A stretch of 64,000 nucleotides of DNA, from NCBI GenBank assembly GCA_016710275.1, contig JADJXS010000001.1, positions 1,550,001 through 1,614,000 on the forward strand. The letters are read 5' to 3'. The position numbers and the translations under genes are program-made. Positions 17,517 to 26,059 of the stretch are shown piece by piece. The notes under the pieces are model-generated. The model had not been told where the DNA came from, ran no database searches, and saw only the letters and a program-made list of their open reading frames with translations. Position 1 is the first letter of the stretch. Each line of letters begins with the position of its first letter. The stretch is from Phycisphaerales bacterium. Lineage in GTDB: Bacteria > Planctomycetota > Phycisphaerae > UBA1845 > Fen-1342.

Positions 17517-19169
17517 GTGTCCGCCGTTCCTCCGCCTCGACCCGGGTCCCTCTCGCCCCCGCCGGCGACGGTTCGCAGCGGCGCTGCTGCTGCACCGGCC
17601 GATGCGCTGAAGGAGACGACCTACGAGCAGATCGGCGGTTTTGTCGCGTTCTTCATCCTGCTGCTGATCACCAAGACGTTCTTCCTGCAGCTTTACGAAA
17701 TTCCGACCGGCTCGATGGCCGACACGCTTCGCGGCGAGCACGCCATGACGACGTGCAGCAACTGCGGATTCGAGTTCGCGGTGGGGCCGGATGTCACGCC
17801 GCGCGGTCCGCTGCCGCCGACGTTTGCGCACTGTGTGAACTGCCGCACGCTGTTCCGCAATGCCCAGCGCCCGCCGCCGCCGGGAGTCGCGCCGCAGGAA
17901 TTTGCCCGGCTGCCGGCCCTGGACATGCCGATGCGCGGCGGAGATCGCATCATCGTGCACGGCTGGGCATATGAGTTCCCGTTCAAGTGGATGGATTCAC
18001 TCAGCCCGCAGCGATGGGACGTGGTCGTCTTCAAGTTTCCCACCGAACCGAACACAAACTACATCAAGCGCCTGATCGGTCTGCCGGGCGAGACGATCGA
18101 GATGATCGACGGCGACATCTTCGCCGACGGGCGGATTGCGCGCAAGCCGCAATATGCCCAGCACTCGCTCTGGATGCCGGCGTTCATCCAGGATCATCGG
18201 CCGAAGAAGCCCGGCCTCGGCGATCCCGGCTACCAGCCGCGCTTCGTGGCCCAGGATGAATCCGGCGGCTGGAGCGACCTGGCGACGCGCGTGCTGCGCT
18301 TCGGCGGGGCGGACCGCGGCCGCGGCGTCATCCGCTTTGTCACGGCCCCCGGCAGCGACAGTGCGCCGGGCGATATTCGCGACTTCTACGGCTACAACAT
18401 CCGCCCCGGTCTGCCGGGCAGCGGCATGGAGCCGGCGACGGTGGTCTCTGATGTGCGCATCGGCGCCGACGTGACGCTGGACGGCGGGGACGGCTACGTT
18501 GAGCTGCGGGTCGCGAAGCGGTCCGATTCTTTCGCTGCACGTCTCTACGCCGATGGCCGCGTCACGCTGCTGCACGTCGGTGCGGACGGCGGTCCGCCGC
18601 TGTTGCGCGGCGAGACGCAGATTGACACGGGTCGGAGCGGCCGCCGATTTGCGCTGGGTGTCGCGGATTATCGCGCAATCGTGGAGATTGACGACGACGG
18701 CGTGCTTTCGTCGGATATGGACGTCACCGATGAGGCGGCCCGGCTGCTGAGCAAGGACAAGGCCAACGCGGTGGTGGAGATCGCGGCCGAGCGCGTCTCG
18801 GCAGCCCTGTCTTCCGTGCGGATTGATCGCGACGTCTACTACACGAACGCGACCCGCGATCGGCCGCGGTCGGGAAGCGGTCCGCCGGGCAATGCCAGCG
18901 AGGGGCATCCGCTCCGCATTCCGGCGGATGCGTGCTTTGTGCTGGGGGACAACAGCCCGAACAGCCGCGATGCGCGCTACTGGGGGCCGGAGGACGTCGG
19001 TCCGCACCTGGCGGATAGTTTTGCAGCGGGGAAGTACGCCTTCGGGACGGTGCCGATCGATCAATTGCTGGGGCGTGCGTTTTTCGTCTACTGGCCCGGC
19101 TCGAGCGGTCCGGGATTCGGCGGCTTCCGCCTGTTGCCGGACACCGGGCGGGTTCGCTGGATCCACTGA
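17517..19169 (+). CDS. lepB: type I signal peptidase with zinc-ribbon and beta-rich insert (first of two)
   Basis: At 550 residues it is about twice the size of ordinary signal peptidase I. One N-terminal membrane helix (FVAFFILLLITKTFFLQL) leads into the catalytic Ser in EIPTGSMADTL (Ser66). The general base Lys lies in YIKRLIGLPGE (Lys184), and the late box is GDNSPNSRDARYWG. Between Ser and Lys is a zinc-ribbon-like pair, CSNCGFEF and CVNCRTLF. Between Lys and the late box is a ~220-residue insert resembling a jelly-roll. It should cleave signal peptides on the outer face of the membrane. The stop is 1 nt before the GTG of a second similar gene, so these are a coupled pair. Confidence 0.88.
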   Translation: MSAVPPPRPGSLSPPPATVRSGAAAAPADALKETTYEQIGGFVAFFILLLITKTFFLQLYEIPTGSMADTLRGEHAMTTCSNCGFEFAVGPDVTPRGPLPPTFAHCVNCRTLFRNAQRPPPPGVAPQEFARLPALDMPMRGGDRIIVHGWAYEFPFKWMDSLSPQRWDVVVFKFPTEPNTNYIKRLIGLPGETIEMIDGDIFADGRIARKPQYAQHSLWMPAFIQDHRPKKPGLGDPGYQPRFVAQDESGGWSDLATRVLRFGGADRGRGVIRFVTAPGSDSAPGDIRDFYGYNIRPGLPGSGMEPATVVSDVRIGADVTLDGGDGYVELRVAKRSDSFAARLYADGRVTLLHVGADGGPPLLRGETQIDTGRSGRRFALGVADYRAIVEIDDDGVLSSDMDVTDEAARLLSKDKANAVVEIAAERVSAALSSVRIDRDVYYTNATRDRPRSGSGPPGNASEGHPLRIPADACFVLGDNSPNSRDARYWGPEDVGPHLADSFAAGKYAFGTVPIDQLLGRAFFVYWPGSSGPGFGGFRLLPDTGRVRWIH

Positions 19170-19170
19170 C

Positions 19171-20811
19171 GTGCCCACCGACGCGCGATCCCCTGAGCCA
19201 GGCGGCGGGGCCGGCCCCGAGAAAGGCGCTGCGTCCGCGGGCGATGACGCTGCCTCCAGTGCGTGGGGCGGGTCGGAAGAGTGCGCTCCGGCGGCCAAGG
19301 GCGGGGCCTCTGAGTCAACCAGAGCGAATGACCACGCGATTTCGTCGGGGCGCAGCGCGCGGCTGGCGATCGAGACGATCGAGACCGTATTGACGGCGCT
19401 GGTGCTGGCCTTCATCTTCCGCGCATTCTTCATTGAGGCGTTCATCATCCCGACCGGGTCGATGGCCGAGTCGCTGCGCGGGGAGCATCGCACGCTGGTC
19501 TGTCGCGATTGCGGCTGCGAATTCGCCGTCGGCGCCCTGACTCCGGACGAGCGAGGCGGCGGATCGATGCTCGCGGCGGACGGCCCGCCGACCTGCCCGG
19601 GCTGCCATCGCGTCTATGAAGGGACGCTGCCCCCGACGAAGCCGGGGGATCGCATCCTGGTGCATAAGTGGCCCTTCGAGCTTGGCGGCTTCTTCGGGCC
19701 GCGTCCGTGGGATGTGATTGTCTTTCGGGATCCGGCCGATGCGCGGCAAAACTACATCAAGCGATTGATCGCGCTGCCGGGAGAGGACGTCGAGATCGTC
19801 GACGGCGATGTGTTCGTGAATGGGCGGATCCGGCGCAAGACGCCCGCGGCGCAGCGGGTGCTGTGGTTTCCGGTTCACGATCAGCGGTTCGTGCCGTCGC
19901 TGCCGCGGGAGGGCGAGCCGCCCTCGGCGTGGGAGCCGGCGGCTTATGCGGATGATCCCGGCGGCGGATGGAGCGGCCTCGATTCGCGCGTGGTGCGCTA
20001 CGATTCGAGCGATGCGCGGCCGCGGGCGCTGGACTTCGCCCCCGGCGGCGTCGGCCCGTATCACCAGGATTTTTATGCCTACAACGGCGGGTCCGCCGGC
20101 ACGCACGTCGGCGACCTGGCGGTCAGCGCCCTGTTGCGATTCAGCGGAGAGCGCGGAGAGCTGCGCGTGCAGATCGAGCGCCGCAGAATGCGATTCAGCG
20201 CCGTTCTGCGAGCGGATGGCAGCACCGAACTGCGGGCGGCGGGTTCGGACGGGGAGAATGAGCGGACGGTCGCACAGGGAGCAAGCAGCGCGCTGCGCAG
20301 CGGTGGATCGGCTGAGTTCCGGCTGGAGCACGTTGATTGGCGGGTGCGCCTGATGGTGAATGGGAGCGCGCTGCTGGAGGTGCCGGAGCCGGATTATGCC
20401 GTGTCTCTCGATACCGCCCGGGAGTGTGCCGGTTGGGGGGCGCGCCTGCGGCTGGAGGGGGCGGACGCGCGGCTTGAGCTGCGCGAATTGCGGGTTGAGC
20501 GCGACGTGCATTACACGACGCATGCGTCGCGTACGCGTCGAGCGATGCCGGGACAGGCGTTTGAGCTGATGGCGGGAGAGTATTTTGTCATGGGCGACAA
20601 CACCCCGCACAGTCACGACAGCCGCGAATGGTCGATGGTCGGGCCGCACCTGCGGCACGATTACTACGAGGATCGCTATCGGCTTGGAACGGTCCGCGAA
20701 GATCAGATTGTGGGGCGCGCGTTCTTCGTTTATCTTCCCGGCGTCGTGCCGATGGACTCGTCCGGCCGCTGGCGCATGCTGGACGTGGGCCGGGTGCGGA
20801 TGATTCAGTGA
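19171..20811 (+). CDS. lepB: type I signal peptidase with zinc-ribbon and beta-rich insert (second of two)
   Basis: The 546-residue protein repeats the layout of its neighbour. It has a ~60-residue low-complexity head, one membrane helix (VLTALVLAFIFRAFFIEAF), the catalytic Ser in IPTGSMAESL (Ser97), a zinc-ribbon-like CRDCGCEF/CPGCHRVY, Lys in YIKRLIALPGE (Lys197), a long beta-rich insert, and GDNTPHSHDSREW. Both copies keep Ser and Lys, so both may be active; they have diverged enough to suggest different substrates. The start is a GTG one base after the stop of the first copy. Confidence 0.87.
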   Translation: MPTDARSPEPGGGAGPEKGAASAGDDAASSAWGGSEECAPAAKGGASESTRANDHAISSGRSARLAIETIETVLTALVLAFIFRAFFIEAFIIPTGSMAESLRGEHRTLVCRDCGCEFAVGALTPDERGGGSMLAADGPPTCPGCHRVYEGTLPPTKPGDRILVHKWPFELGGFFGPRPWDVIVFRDPADARQNYIKRLIALPGEDVEIVDGDVFVNGRIRRKTPAAQRVLWFPVHDQRFVPSLPREGEPPSAWEPAAYADDPGGGWSGLDSRVVRYDSSDARPRALDFAPGGVGPYHQDFYAYNGGSAGTHVGDLAVSALLRFSGERGELRVQIERRRMRFSAVLRADGSTELRAAGSDGENERTVAQGASSALRSGGSAEFRLEHVDWRVRLMVNGSALLEVPEPDYAVSLDTARECAGWGARLRLEGADARLELRELRVERDVHYTTHASRTRRAMPGQAFELMAGEYFVMGDNTPHSHDSREWSMVGPHLRHDYYEDRYRLGTVREDQIVGRAFFVYLPGVVPMDSSGRWRMLDVGRVRMIQ

Positions 20812-21097
20812 ACGCAATCGCGGTGCGCATTCCCGCAGTTGTCAACAGGAGATTTGTGATTTCCGGGCACATCCCCGGGGTGACGCCCAACCGCCTCTCC
20901 CGGCGAGCACCGAGTGCCGCACGAGTTGATGCAATCCCGGCGGCTTTCTTTCATAAGCCGATGATCTGAATGGCTTTACGAACGGGCTGCCGAGTGGGTT
21001 GAGCTTTCGTTCCGGGTGCGGTTTCGAGCCTATGAAATTCGAGAATCCGTGCGATTGAGCCGGTTCTCGGTGACTTCTATCAACAGGTTACTCACAG
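20812..21097. other. 286-bp intergenic stretch without recognisable gene
   Basis: The region between the second signal peptidase and the LptB fusion shows no credible coding frame, tRNA or strong terminator. It contains one weak GC palindrome (CCCCGGGG at 20875-20882). A promoter for the ABC gene presumably lies here, but no convincing -35/-10 pair is seen. Confidence 0.3.
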
Positions 21098-22219
21098 ATG
21101 CCAGAGGCCCCGCCGATCGCCTCATCGACCCCTGCGGCCCAGGTGCTGCTGGACGTTTCGGACCTGCGAAAGTCCTACGCGGGTCGGCGCGTGGTGGATG
21201 GCGTGTCGTTCGTGGTGCGCGAGGGGGAGATTGTCGGGCTGTTGGGGCCGAATGGTGCGGGCAAGACCACCAGCTTTCGCATGACAGTCGGGATGATCAC
21301 GCCGGAAGCGGGCAGCGTGAACTTTCTCGGGCGGGACATCACGGCCATGCCGATGTATCGCCGGGCACGGCTGGGGATGGGGTATCTGTCCCAGGATCAC
21401 AGCATCTTCCGCAAGCTCACTGTGGAGGACAATCTGCTGGCCATCTGTGAGACGCTGCGAATCAGCTCGCAGCAGCGGCGGGAGAAGGTCGAGCAGTTGC
21501 TGGTCCAGTTCGGTCTGACGACGGTGCGCCGCAATCTCTCATCGACCTGCTCCGGCGGCGAGAAGCGCCGCCTCGAGATCGCGCGGGCGCTGATTACCAG
21601 CCCGCGTTTGATCCTGCTGGATGAGCCGTTCAGCGGCGTGGACCCGCGGCAGGTCGAGGATCTGCGAGCGGAGATTGTGCGGCTGCGAGATTCGGGCGTC
21701 TCGATCCTGCTCACCGATCACAACGTGTATGAAACGCTGCAGGTCACCGATCGCAGCTACGTCATCGTGGAGGGGAAGGTCATCCGCGAGGGCAAGCCGT
21801 ACGAACTGGCGACGGATCCGCTGGTCCGGGAGAAATACCTGGGCCTGGGATTCCGCGGCGATGCGCTGTTGCCGACCGAGCCGCAAGGGGGGGAGGAGCC
21901 TGAACAGCTCATGTCCGCTTTCGATTCTCTGAGCGTTTCCGAAGAAGACGGCGGCGTGACGTTCGGCGTGAAGGTCGTGCCCGGCGCGTCGCGCAGCCGC
22001 TTGATGGGGGTGCTCGGAGACGTGCTGAAGGTCGCGGTGGTGCAGCCGCCCGAGGACGGGCGGGCCAACGCGGCGGTGCAGGGCCTGTTGGCCGAGAGCC
22101 TGGGTGTTGGCGCATCAACGGTCGAGATCGTCAGCGGGCACGCCTCGCCGCGCAAGCGCGTTCGCGTGGCGGGCATTTCGCGAGCGGGCCTGATGGAAGC
22201 GCTGCACCGCGGGACGTGA
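21098..22219 (+). CDS. lptB: LptB-type ABC ATPase fused to a DUF167 (YggU) domain
   Basis: Residues ~15-260 are a complete ABC ATPase of the LptB type: Walker A GPNGAGKTTS, Q-loop YLSQDHSIFRKLTVEDNL, signature CSGGEKRRLEIARAL, Walker B LILLDEPFSGVDP and switch His in LLTDHNVYETL. LptB drives lipopolysaccharide extraction from the inner membrane together with LptF/G/C. Residues ~285-373 are a DUF167/YggU domain (FGVKVVPGASRSRL, DGRANAAVQGLLAESLGV), which is normally a separate ~95-aa protein. The frame is continuous, so this is a genuine in-frame fusion in this sequence. It starts at ATG 21098 with no clear ribosome site. LptF/G/A/C are not in the window. Confidence 0.87.
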   Translation: MPEAPPIASSTPAAQVLLDVSDLRKSYAGRRVVDGVSFVVREGEIVGLLGPNGAGKTTSFRMTVGMITPEAGSVNFLGRDITAMPMYRRARLGMGYLSQDHSIFRKLTVEDNLLAICETLRISSQQRREKVEQLLVQFGLTTVRRNLSSTCSGGEKRRLEIARALITSPRLILLDEPFSGVDPRQVEDLRAEIVRLRDSGVSILLTDHNVYETLQVTDRSYVIVEGKVIREGKPYELATDPLVREKYLGLGFRGDALLPTEPQGGEEPEQLMSAFDSLSVSEEDGGVTFGVKVVPGASRSRLMGVLGDVLKVAVVQPPEDGRANAAVQGLLAESLGVGASTVEIVSGHASPRKRVRVAGISRAGLMEALHRGT

Positions 22220-22298
22220 GGCCGGGCGGTGGGGATGAAGCGGGGGTGCGTCGAGTGGCGCTTGCCCTGGGGCGCCGACCTCGGGGAGAATGACGCGG

Positions 22299-23537
22299 AT
22301 GAGCGCTATTGGATCAAAATCGCCGGCCGTCGGTTCGCAGCGCGTGACGGTTCCTGCCGAACGAACCCGCGAGATTCGCTATGCCGTTCGCGACATCCTG
22401 CTGATCGCGGATGAGGTGGCGCGCTCCGGCCGCGAAATGCTCTATCTGAACATCGGCGACCCGAATCTCTACGGTTTCGCGCCGCCGGCGCACATGATTG
22501 AGGCGGTGGAGCGCGCCATGCGCGACAACCGCAACGGTTATGCGCCGTCGTCGGGAATTCCGGAGGCGGTTGCGGCGGTGCGCCGGTCGGCGGAAGCGGC
22601 CGGAATTCGCGACGTGCAGCACGTCTACATCACGAGCGGGTGCAGCGAGGCGATCGAATTGGCGCTGGCGGCGCTGGTGAACCCGGGTGAGAACGTGCTG
22701 ACGCCGTCGCCCGGCTATCCGCTCTATACGGCGGTGCTGGCCAAGCTCGGGGCGCAGCGGCGGGACTATTTCCTCGATGAGGAGGACGGCTGGCAGCCGA
22801 ATGTCGAGGACATCGCCGCGCGGATCGACGACCGCACGCGTGCGCTGGTGCTGATCAACCCGAATAATCCCACCGGCGCGGTGTGCACGCGGCGGCGAAT
22901 CGAGCAGATCGTTGAGCTGGCGCTGCGCCACGACCTGGTCATCATCAGCGACGAGATTTACGACAAGCTGCTGTTCGACGGGGGCACGCATGTTTCCACG
23001 GCGTCGGTCGCGGCCGGCGCGAAGGTGATCACGTTCAACGGCCTGTCCAAGTCGTACGTGGTGCCGGGGTTCAGGATCGGCTGGGGCATCGTGAGCGGGC
23101 CGGCGGCGGCGCTGGGCGATTACTGCGAGGCGATTCGCAAGATGGAGCGCGCCCGCATCAGCGCCAACCATCCGGAGCAGTATGCGATTCGTCCTGCGCT
23201 GGAAGGGCCGCAGGATCACATTCGCGAGATGATGGAGCGGCTCACGCGGCGGCGGGATGTGTTGATGTCTGGGCTGGCGGCGATTCCGGGTGTGTCGTGC
23301 GTGACGCCGGCGGGGGCGTTCTATGCCTTTCCGCGCCTGCATGGCGATGAACCGGATGAGCGGTTCGTGACGCGGTTGATCCGCGAGACCGGCGCGGTGG
23401 TGGTGCCGGGGAGCGGCTTTGGTCAGAGGCCGGGGACGCGGCATTTCCGCGTGGTTTTTCTGCCGGATGAGCGGACGATTCAGGGGGCGTGTGATGCGAT
23501 TCGGCGGACTCTTGAGCGCGGGGAACCTGCCGGCTGA
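22299..23537 (+). CDS. PLP-dependent aminotransferase, AlaA-like class I/II
   Basis: The protein is about 412 residues. It shows a fold type I aminotransferase: YLNIGDPNLYGFAPP near the N-terminus, SGIPEAVAAVR, LINPNNPTGAV, DEIYDKLLFDG, and the PLP-binding Lys in FNGLSKSYVVPGFRIGW (Lys251). It resembles glutamate-pyruvate (AlaA) and MalY/PatB-neighbouring enzymes; the substrate pair is inferred, not shown. ATG 22299 is preferred over 22290 because GGGGAGA is about 9 nt upstream of it but adjoins the earlier ATG. The gene ends in an intergenic REP-like palindrome at 23528-23541. Confidence 0.88.
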   Translation: MSAIGSKSPAVGSQRVTVPAERTREIRYAVRDILLIADEVARSGREMLYLNIGDPNLYGFAPPAHMIEAVERAMRDNRNGYAPSSGIPEAVAAVRRSAEAAGIRDVQHVYITSGCSEAIELALAALVNPGENVLTPSPGYPLYTAVLAKLGAQRRDYFLDEEDGWQPNVEDIAARIDDRTRALVLINPNNPTGAVCTRRRIEQIVELALRHDLVIISDEIYDKLLFDGGTHVSTASVAAGAKVITFNGLSKSYVVPGFRIGWGIVSGPAAALGDYCEAIRKMERARISANHPEQYAIRPALEGPQDHIREMMERLTRRRDVLMSGLAAIPGVSCVTPAGAFYAFPRLHGDEPDERFVTRLIRETGAVVVPGSGFGQRPGTRHFRVVFLPDERTIQGACDAIRRTLERGEPAG

Positions 23538-23600
23538 AGCCGGCAGAAGTTCATCGATGAAGATGGGTCGGATTCCACCGGCTTCAGCCCGTGGAGGCGG
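23528..23600. repeat. REP-like palindromes between convergent genes
   Basis: GCCGGCTGAAGCCGGC at 23528-23543 overlaps the aminotransferase stop, and ACCGGCTTCAGCCCGTGG lies at 23578-23595. These match the hairpin family of the array at 10140-10740 and again sit between convergent genes. Confidence 0.6.
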
Positions 23601-23607
23601 GCAGCCC

Positions 23608-24282
23608 CTACTTCAGTTCCACGTTCCAATAGGCGAAATCGAGGAATTGCTTCCAGCTTGCATAGCGCGAATCGCTGAGTTTGACGGTCAGGATGGGCGA
23701 GCGCTTCGGCCGGCGCGGCACCGTAATCAGGCGCATGCCCGCCTGCTCCGGCGTCCGCCCCCCTTTGCGCACATTGCAGCGCAAACAGGCGCAGACGACG
23801 TTATCCCATGACGTAATGCCGCCCTGCGAGCGCGGCAAAATGTGGTCCACGCTCAGATCGGCGGTGGCGAAGCGCTTGCCGCAATACTGGCAGCGATTCT
23901 GATCGCGCGCGTAGAGATTGCGGCGATTGAGTTTCACATTCGTCCGCGGCAACTTGTCGTACCCCAGCAGGCGTACGATCTTCGGCACGGCGATCTGAAA
24001 TCGCACCGTGCGGATCCAGTCGTGCATTTCCGGCTGGAAGGCGGATCGAGCGCGGCTGACATCGATCCAGTCCTCGAAGTCGTAGGAGAGGAACTTCCCG
24101 TCCTCGACGTGAACGATCTCGGCCAGGCGGCGATAGACCATCGTCATGGCGCGGCGCGCATTGACCACGCGCACCGCCATGTACAGTCGGTTTAGAACGA
24201 GAACGCTGGCGGACAGTGCTGGGGAATCAGCATACATTTCGTGCAGCCCCTGGCCGTCTTCATCAACCGATAGTGCTTTCAC
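23608..24282 (-). CDS. HNH endonuclease
   Basis: The 224-residue protein has an HNH/zinc-ribbon nuclease core at about residues 128-185: RCQYCGKRF, SVDHILPRSQGG, WDNVVCACLRCNVRKGGRTP, with two CxxC pairs and the catalytic His. It is of the family found widely in planctomycetes and cyanobacteria; an N-terminal helical domain (SVLVLNRLYMAVRVVNARRAM) is typical. The biological role of these nucleases is unknown. The start may be the GTG at 24282 or the ATG at 24237, which has AGGGG at 9 nt. The gene is not next to a mobile element. Confidence 0.83.
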   Translation of the reverse strand: MKALSVDEDGQGLHEMYADSPALSASVLVLNRLYMAVRVVNARRAMTMVYRRLAEIVHVEDGKFLSYDFEDWIDVSRARSAFQPEMHDWIRTVRFQIAVPKIVRLLGYDKLPRTNVKLNRRNLYARDQNRCQYCGKRFATADLSVDHILPRSQGGITSWDNVVCACLRCNVRKGGRTPEQAGMRLITVPRRPKRSPILTVKLSDSRYASWKQFLDFAYWNVELK

Positions 24283-24432
24283 GACTTGACGTGCATTCTA
24301 GAACCCGCTCCCGGAATCGGCAACGGCGGGCTGACGAGATTTCGCCAGCTCGAAACCGCTGTCAGCCATGGGCCAGTTCGGACCGGACGGCTGCGGGGAC
24401 AAAATAATTGACGGAAAATCGTCAGAATTCGG

Positions 24433-24444
24433 ACCAAATTTGGT
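24433..24444. promoter_or_regulatory. 12-bp perfect palindrome overlapping a promoter (operator candidate)
   Basis: ACCAAATTTGGT is a perfect 12-bp palindrome whose last base is the first base of the -35 hexamer of the promoter at 24444-24471. It is the right size and place for a dimeric repressor or activator. Confidence 0.45.
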
Positions 24445-24471
24445 TGCATCTTGCCGAGCCTCGGGTATACT
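24444..24471 (+). promoter_or_regulatory. sigma70-type promoter of a short transcript
   Basis: TTGCAT (24444-24449) and TATACT (24466-24471) are separated by 16 bp. The expected start is near 24478, and the hairpin terminator at 24561-24612 would end the RNA after about 135 nt. Confidence 0.55.
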
Positions 24472-24477
24472 CTCATC

Positions 24478-24613
24478 GTGGGCGGAAGTTTCCGTGATGC
24501 CGTGGTCAACGGTTCTCAGCGGTAAGTTTCGCTCTGAAAATCAGTTAAGCTTCCACTCGCTGCGGCACCCTTAGACCGCGCCAATACCCAAAGGGTGCCG
24601 CACGCCTTTTTTA
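24478..24613 (+). ncRNA. candidate small RNA or attenuated leader upstream of the kinase gene
   Basis: A promoter and a strong terminator frame a ~135-nt transcript. Inside is a 25-codon reading frame from ATG 24497 to TAG 24572-24574 (MPWSTVLSGKFRSENQLSFH then SLRHP) with GGAAG at 8 nt; its last codons run into the 5' arm of the terminator stem. It could be an independent small RNA or a leader peptide controlling read-through into the kinase. No known RNA family (6S, SRP, riboswitch) is recognised. Confidence 0.45.
24561..24612 (+). terminator. strong rho-independent terminator
   Basis: TGCGGCACCCTT (24561-24572) pairs perfectly with AAGGGTGCCGCA (24591-24602), an uninterrupted 12-bp stem, followed by CGCC and six T (24607-24612). 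It is the best terminator in the window and stands 85 bp before the kinase start. Confidence 0.85.
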
Positions 24614-24681
24614 TTCTTCAGTTTGTTAGGATTTTGTTAGTATTTTTGGCGCGTGCCGGGACGCGTGGCCCGCCGAACTCG

Positions 24682-24687
24682 TATAAT
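24682..24687 (+). promoter_or_regulatory. -10 element of a nearly leaderless mRNA
   Basis: TATAAT at 24682-24687 is a perfect -10 box only 9 bp before the ATG of the kinase gene. No good -35 is seen at 16-18 bp. Transcription would start at about 24694, leaving almost no 5' leader, which fits the absence of a Shine-Dalgarno. Confidence 0.5.
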
Positions 24688-24696
24688 CCGCCCGTC

Positions 24697-25497
24697 ATGT
24701 ACCGCCAGACCGTTCATGCCCACTTGCCCACCGCCCGTTACGGCTGGCTTTATGCGCTGCCGTGCGCACACCTGCCGCGGAGCGTTCGGTGCAACGGGGA
24801 GAATTACGAGCACGTCCGGACGTTCAAGCATGATTTTTTCGCCGCGACGGGCCTCTATCACGGGCCGCAGGGGCTGTGCGTGCTGAAGCTGGGGCGGTTC
24901 AACCCGATCCTGGGCCTTCCGATGACCTGGGTGGGGCGGTTTCTGCGGTGGCAGGAGGAGCGCGCGTATGCGACTCTGGGCGATTTGCCAGGGTTGCCGC
25001 GATTTGTCGGGCGCGTGGGGGCGACCGGGTTTTTGCACACGTTCGTGCCGGGGCGGGTGCTGCAGAAGGGGGATCGCGTCAGCGGTACATTCTTCGATGA
25101 ACTGGCGGCATTGCTGCGGGCGATGCACGAGCGCGGCGTCGCATACGTGGACCTGAACAAGCCGCAGAACATCCTGCTGGGGGACGATGGGCGGCCGTAC
25201 CTGATCGACTTTCAGATTTCGCTGCGCTGTCCGCCCCTGACGCCGCTGCTGCCGTGGCGCTATCTGTGGCGCTGGGTGTGGTCGCTCTTTCGCGATGCGG
25301 ACGGCTATCATCTGGTCAAGCACAAACGCCGCCTGCGCCCGGATCTGCTCAGCGAGCCGGAGCGGGCGGGCGGCGTCGGATTCTGGATTCGAGCACACCG
25401 GCTGATCGCCCGTCCGCTCACGAATCTGCGACGGCGCCTGCTGCGGCGGCTGTCGCGATCGGAGACGGTGGAGGTGGCGGGATCGGCCGCCAAATAG
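24697..25497 (+). CDS. lipopolysaccharide-type kinase (Kdo/WaaP/RIO-like fold)
   Basis: The 266-residue protein has a eukaryotic-like kinase core: a Lys in CVLKLGRFNPI, the catalytic segment YVDLNKPQNILL (Asp and Asn present) and the metal-binding DFQ in YLIDFQISL. The lobe order and length resemble Kdo kinase and other LPS or RIO-like kinases. It probably phosphorylates a sugar of the envelope or another small substrate. The frame is open from 24595 but that part is the terminator hairpin; ATG 24697 fits the domain and the -10 box just upstream. It is followed 10 bp later by another small gene. Confidence 0.75.
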   Translation: MYRQTVHAHLPTARYGWLYALPCAHLPRSVRCNGENYEHVRTFKHDFFAATGLYHGPQGLCVLKLGRFNPILGLPMTWVGRFLRWQEERAYATLGDLPGLPRFVGRVGATGFLHTFVPGRVLQKGDRVSGTFFDELAALLRAMHERGVAYVDLNKPQNILLGDDGRPYLIDFQISLRCPPLTPLLPWRYLWRWVWSLFRDADGYHLVKHKRRLRPDLLSEPERAGGVGFWIRAHRLIARPLTNLRRRLLRRLSRSETVEVAGSAAK

Positions 25498-25507
25498 GAG
25501 CCTGCTG

Positions 25508-26008
25508 ATGCCGTTGGATGCCGCCGCCCGCGCCTCGATCAACCGCTTTCGCGACCGCTTCGAGCAGGCGCTTCGCGGCGATGACCGATTCGGCCCGCCG
25601 GAGCGGGTGGATCGTGATGATGAATCGACGCTTCAGACGCGATTTGCGGTGGGGGAGCGGCTGTGGCTGGAGCTGGCGCTGCGACCGTTTCTGCCCCAGG
25701 TGCGGGTCGGGATCATGACGGATGACCGCTGGCGCAGCGAGGACCTGGAAGACGCGATTGAGAGCAGCGGCGACGAGATGGACGAATTCGTCGAGATGGG
25801 GTTTGAGGAGGCGGGGCTGACGTGGAAGGAACCGCCGGTCGAGCACTACCGCGACCAGGGCAAGTTCTTCTATTTCGCGACGCCGCTGGACCTTTCCAAG
25901 CTGACGGAGCTGGATTCGGAGGCGGTGTTCGACCGTACGCGGCGGATGTTCGAGGGGTACTTCGAGGCGTTTCGTGCCACGATCCGCAAGGGGGCGGCCT
26001 CCGCTTGA
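25508..26008 (+). CDS. hypothetical protein
   Basis: A 166-residue acidic soluble protein (RFRDRFEQALRGDDRF, EDAIESSGDEMDEFVEMG, GYFEAFRATIRKG). ATG 25508 has GGAG at 7 nt and is 10 bp from the kinase stop, so the two genes form an operon. No membrane segment, signal peptide or known catalytic motif is visible. I do not recognise the family. Confidence 0.65.
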   Translation: MPLDAAARASINRFRDRFEQALRGDDRFGPPERVDRDDESTLQTRFAVGERLWLELALRPFLPQVRVGIMTDDRWRSEDLEDAIESSGDEMDEFVEMGFEEAGLTWKEPPVEHYRDQGKFFYFATPLDLSKLTELDSEAVFDRTRRMFEGYFEAFRATIRKGAASA

Positions 26009-26059
26009 GGCGGACGGGGCGGATGCGCGGAGGGCGCGCGACAAACGGTCCGTGAATCG

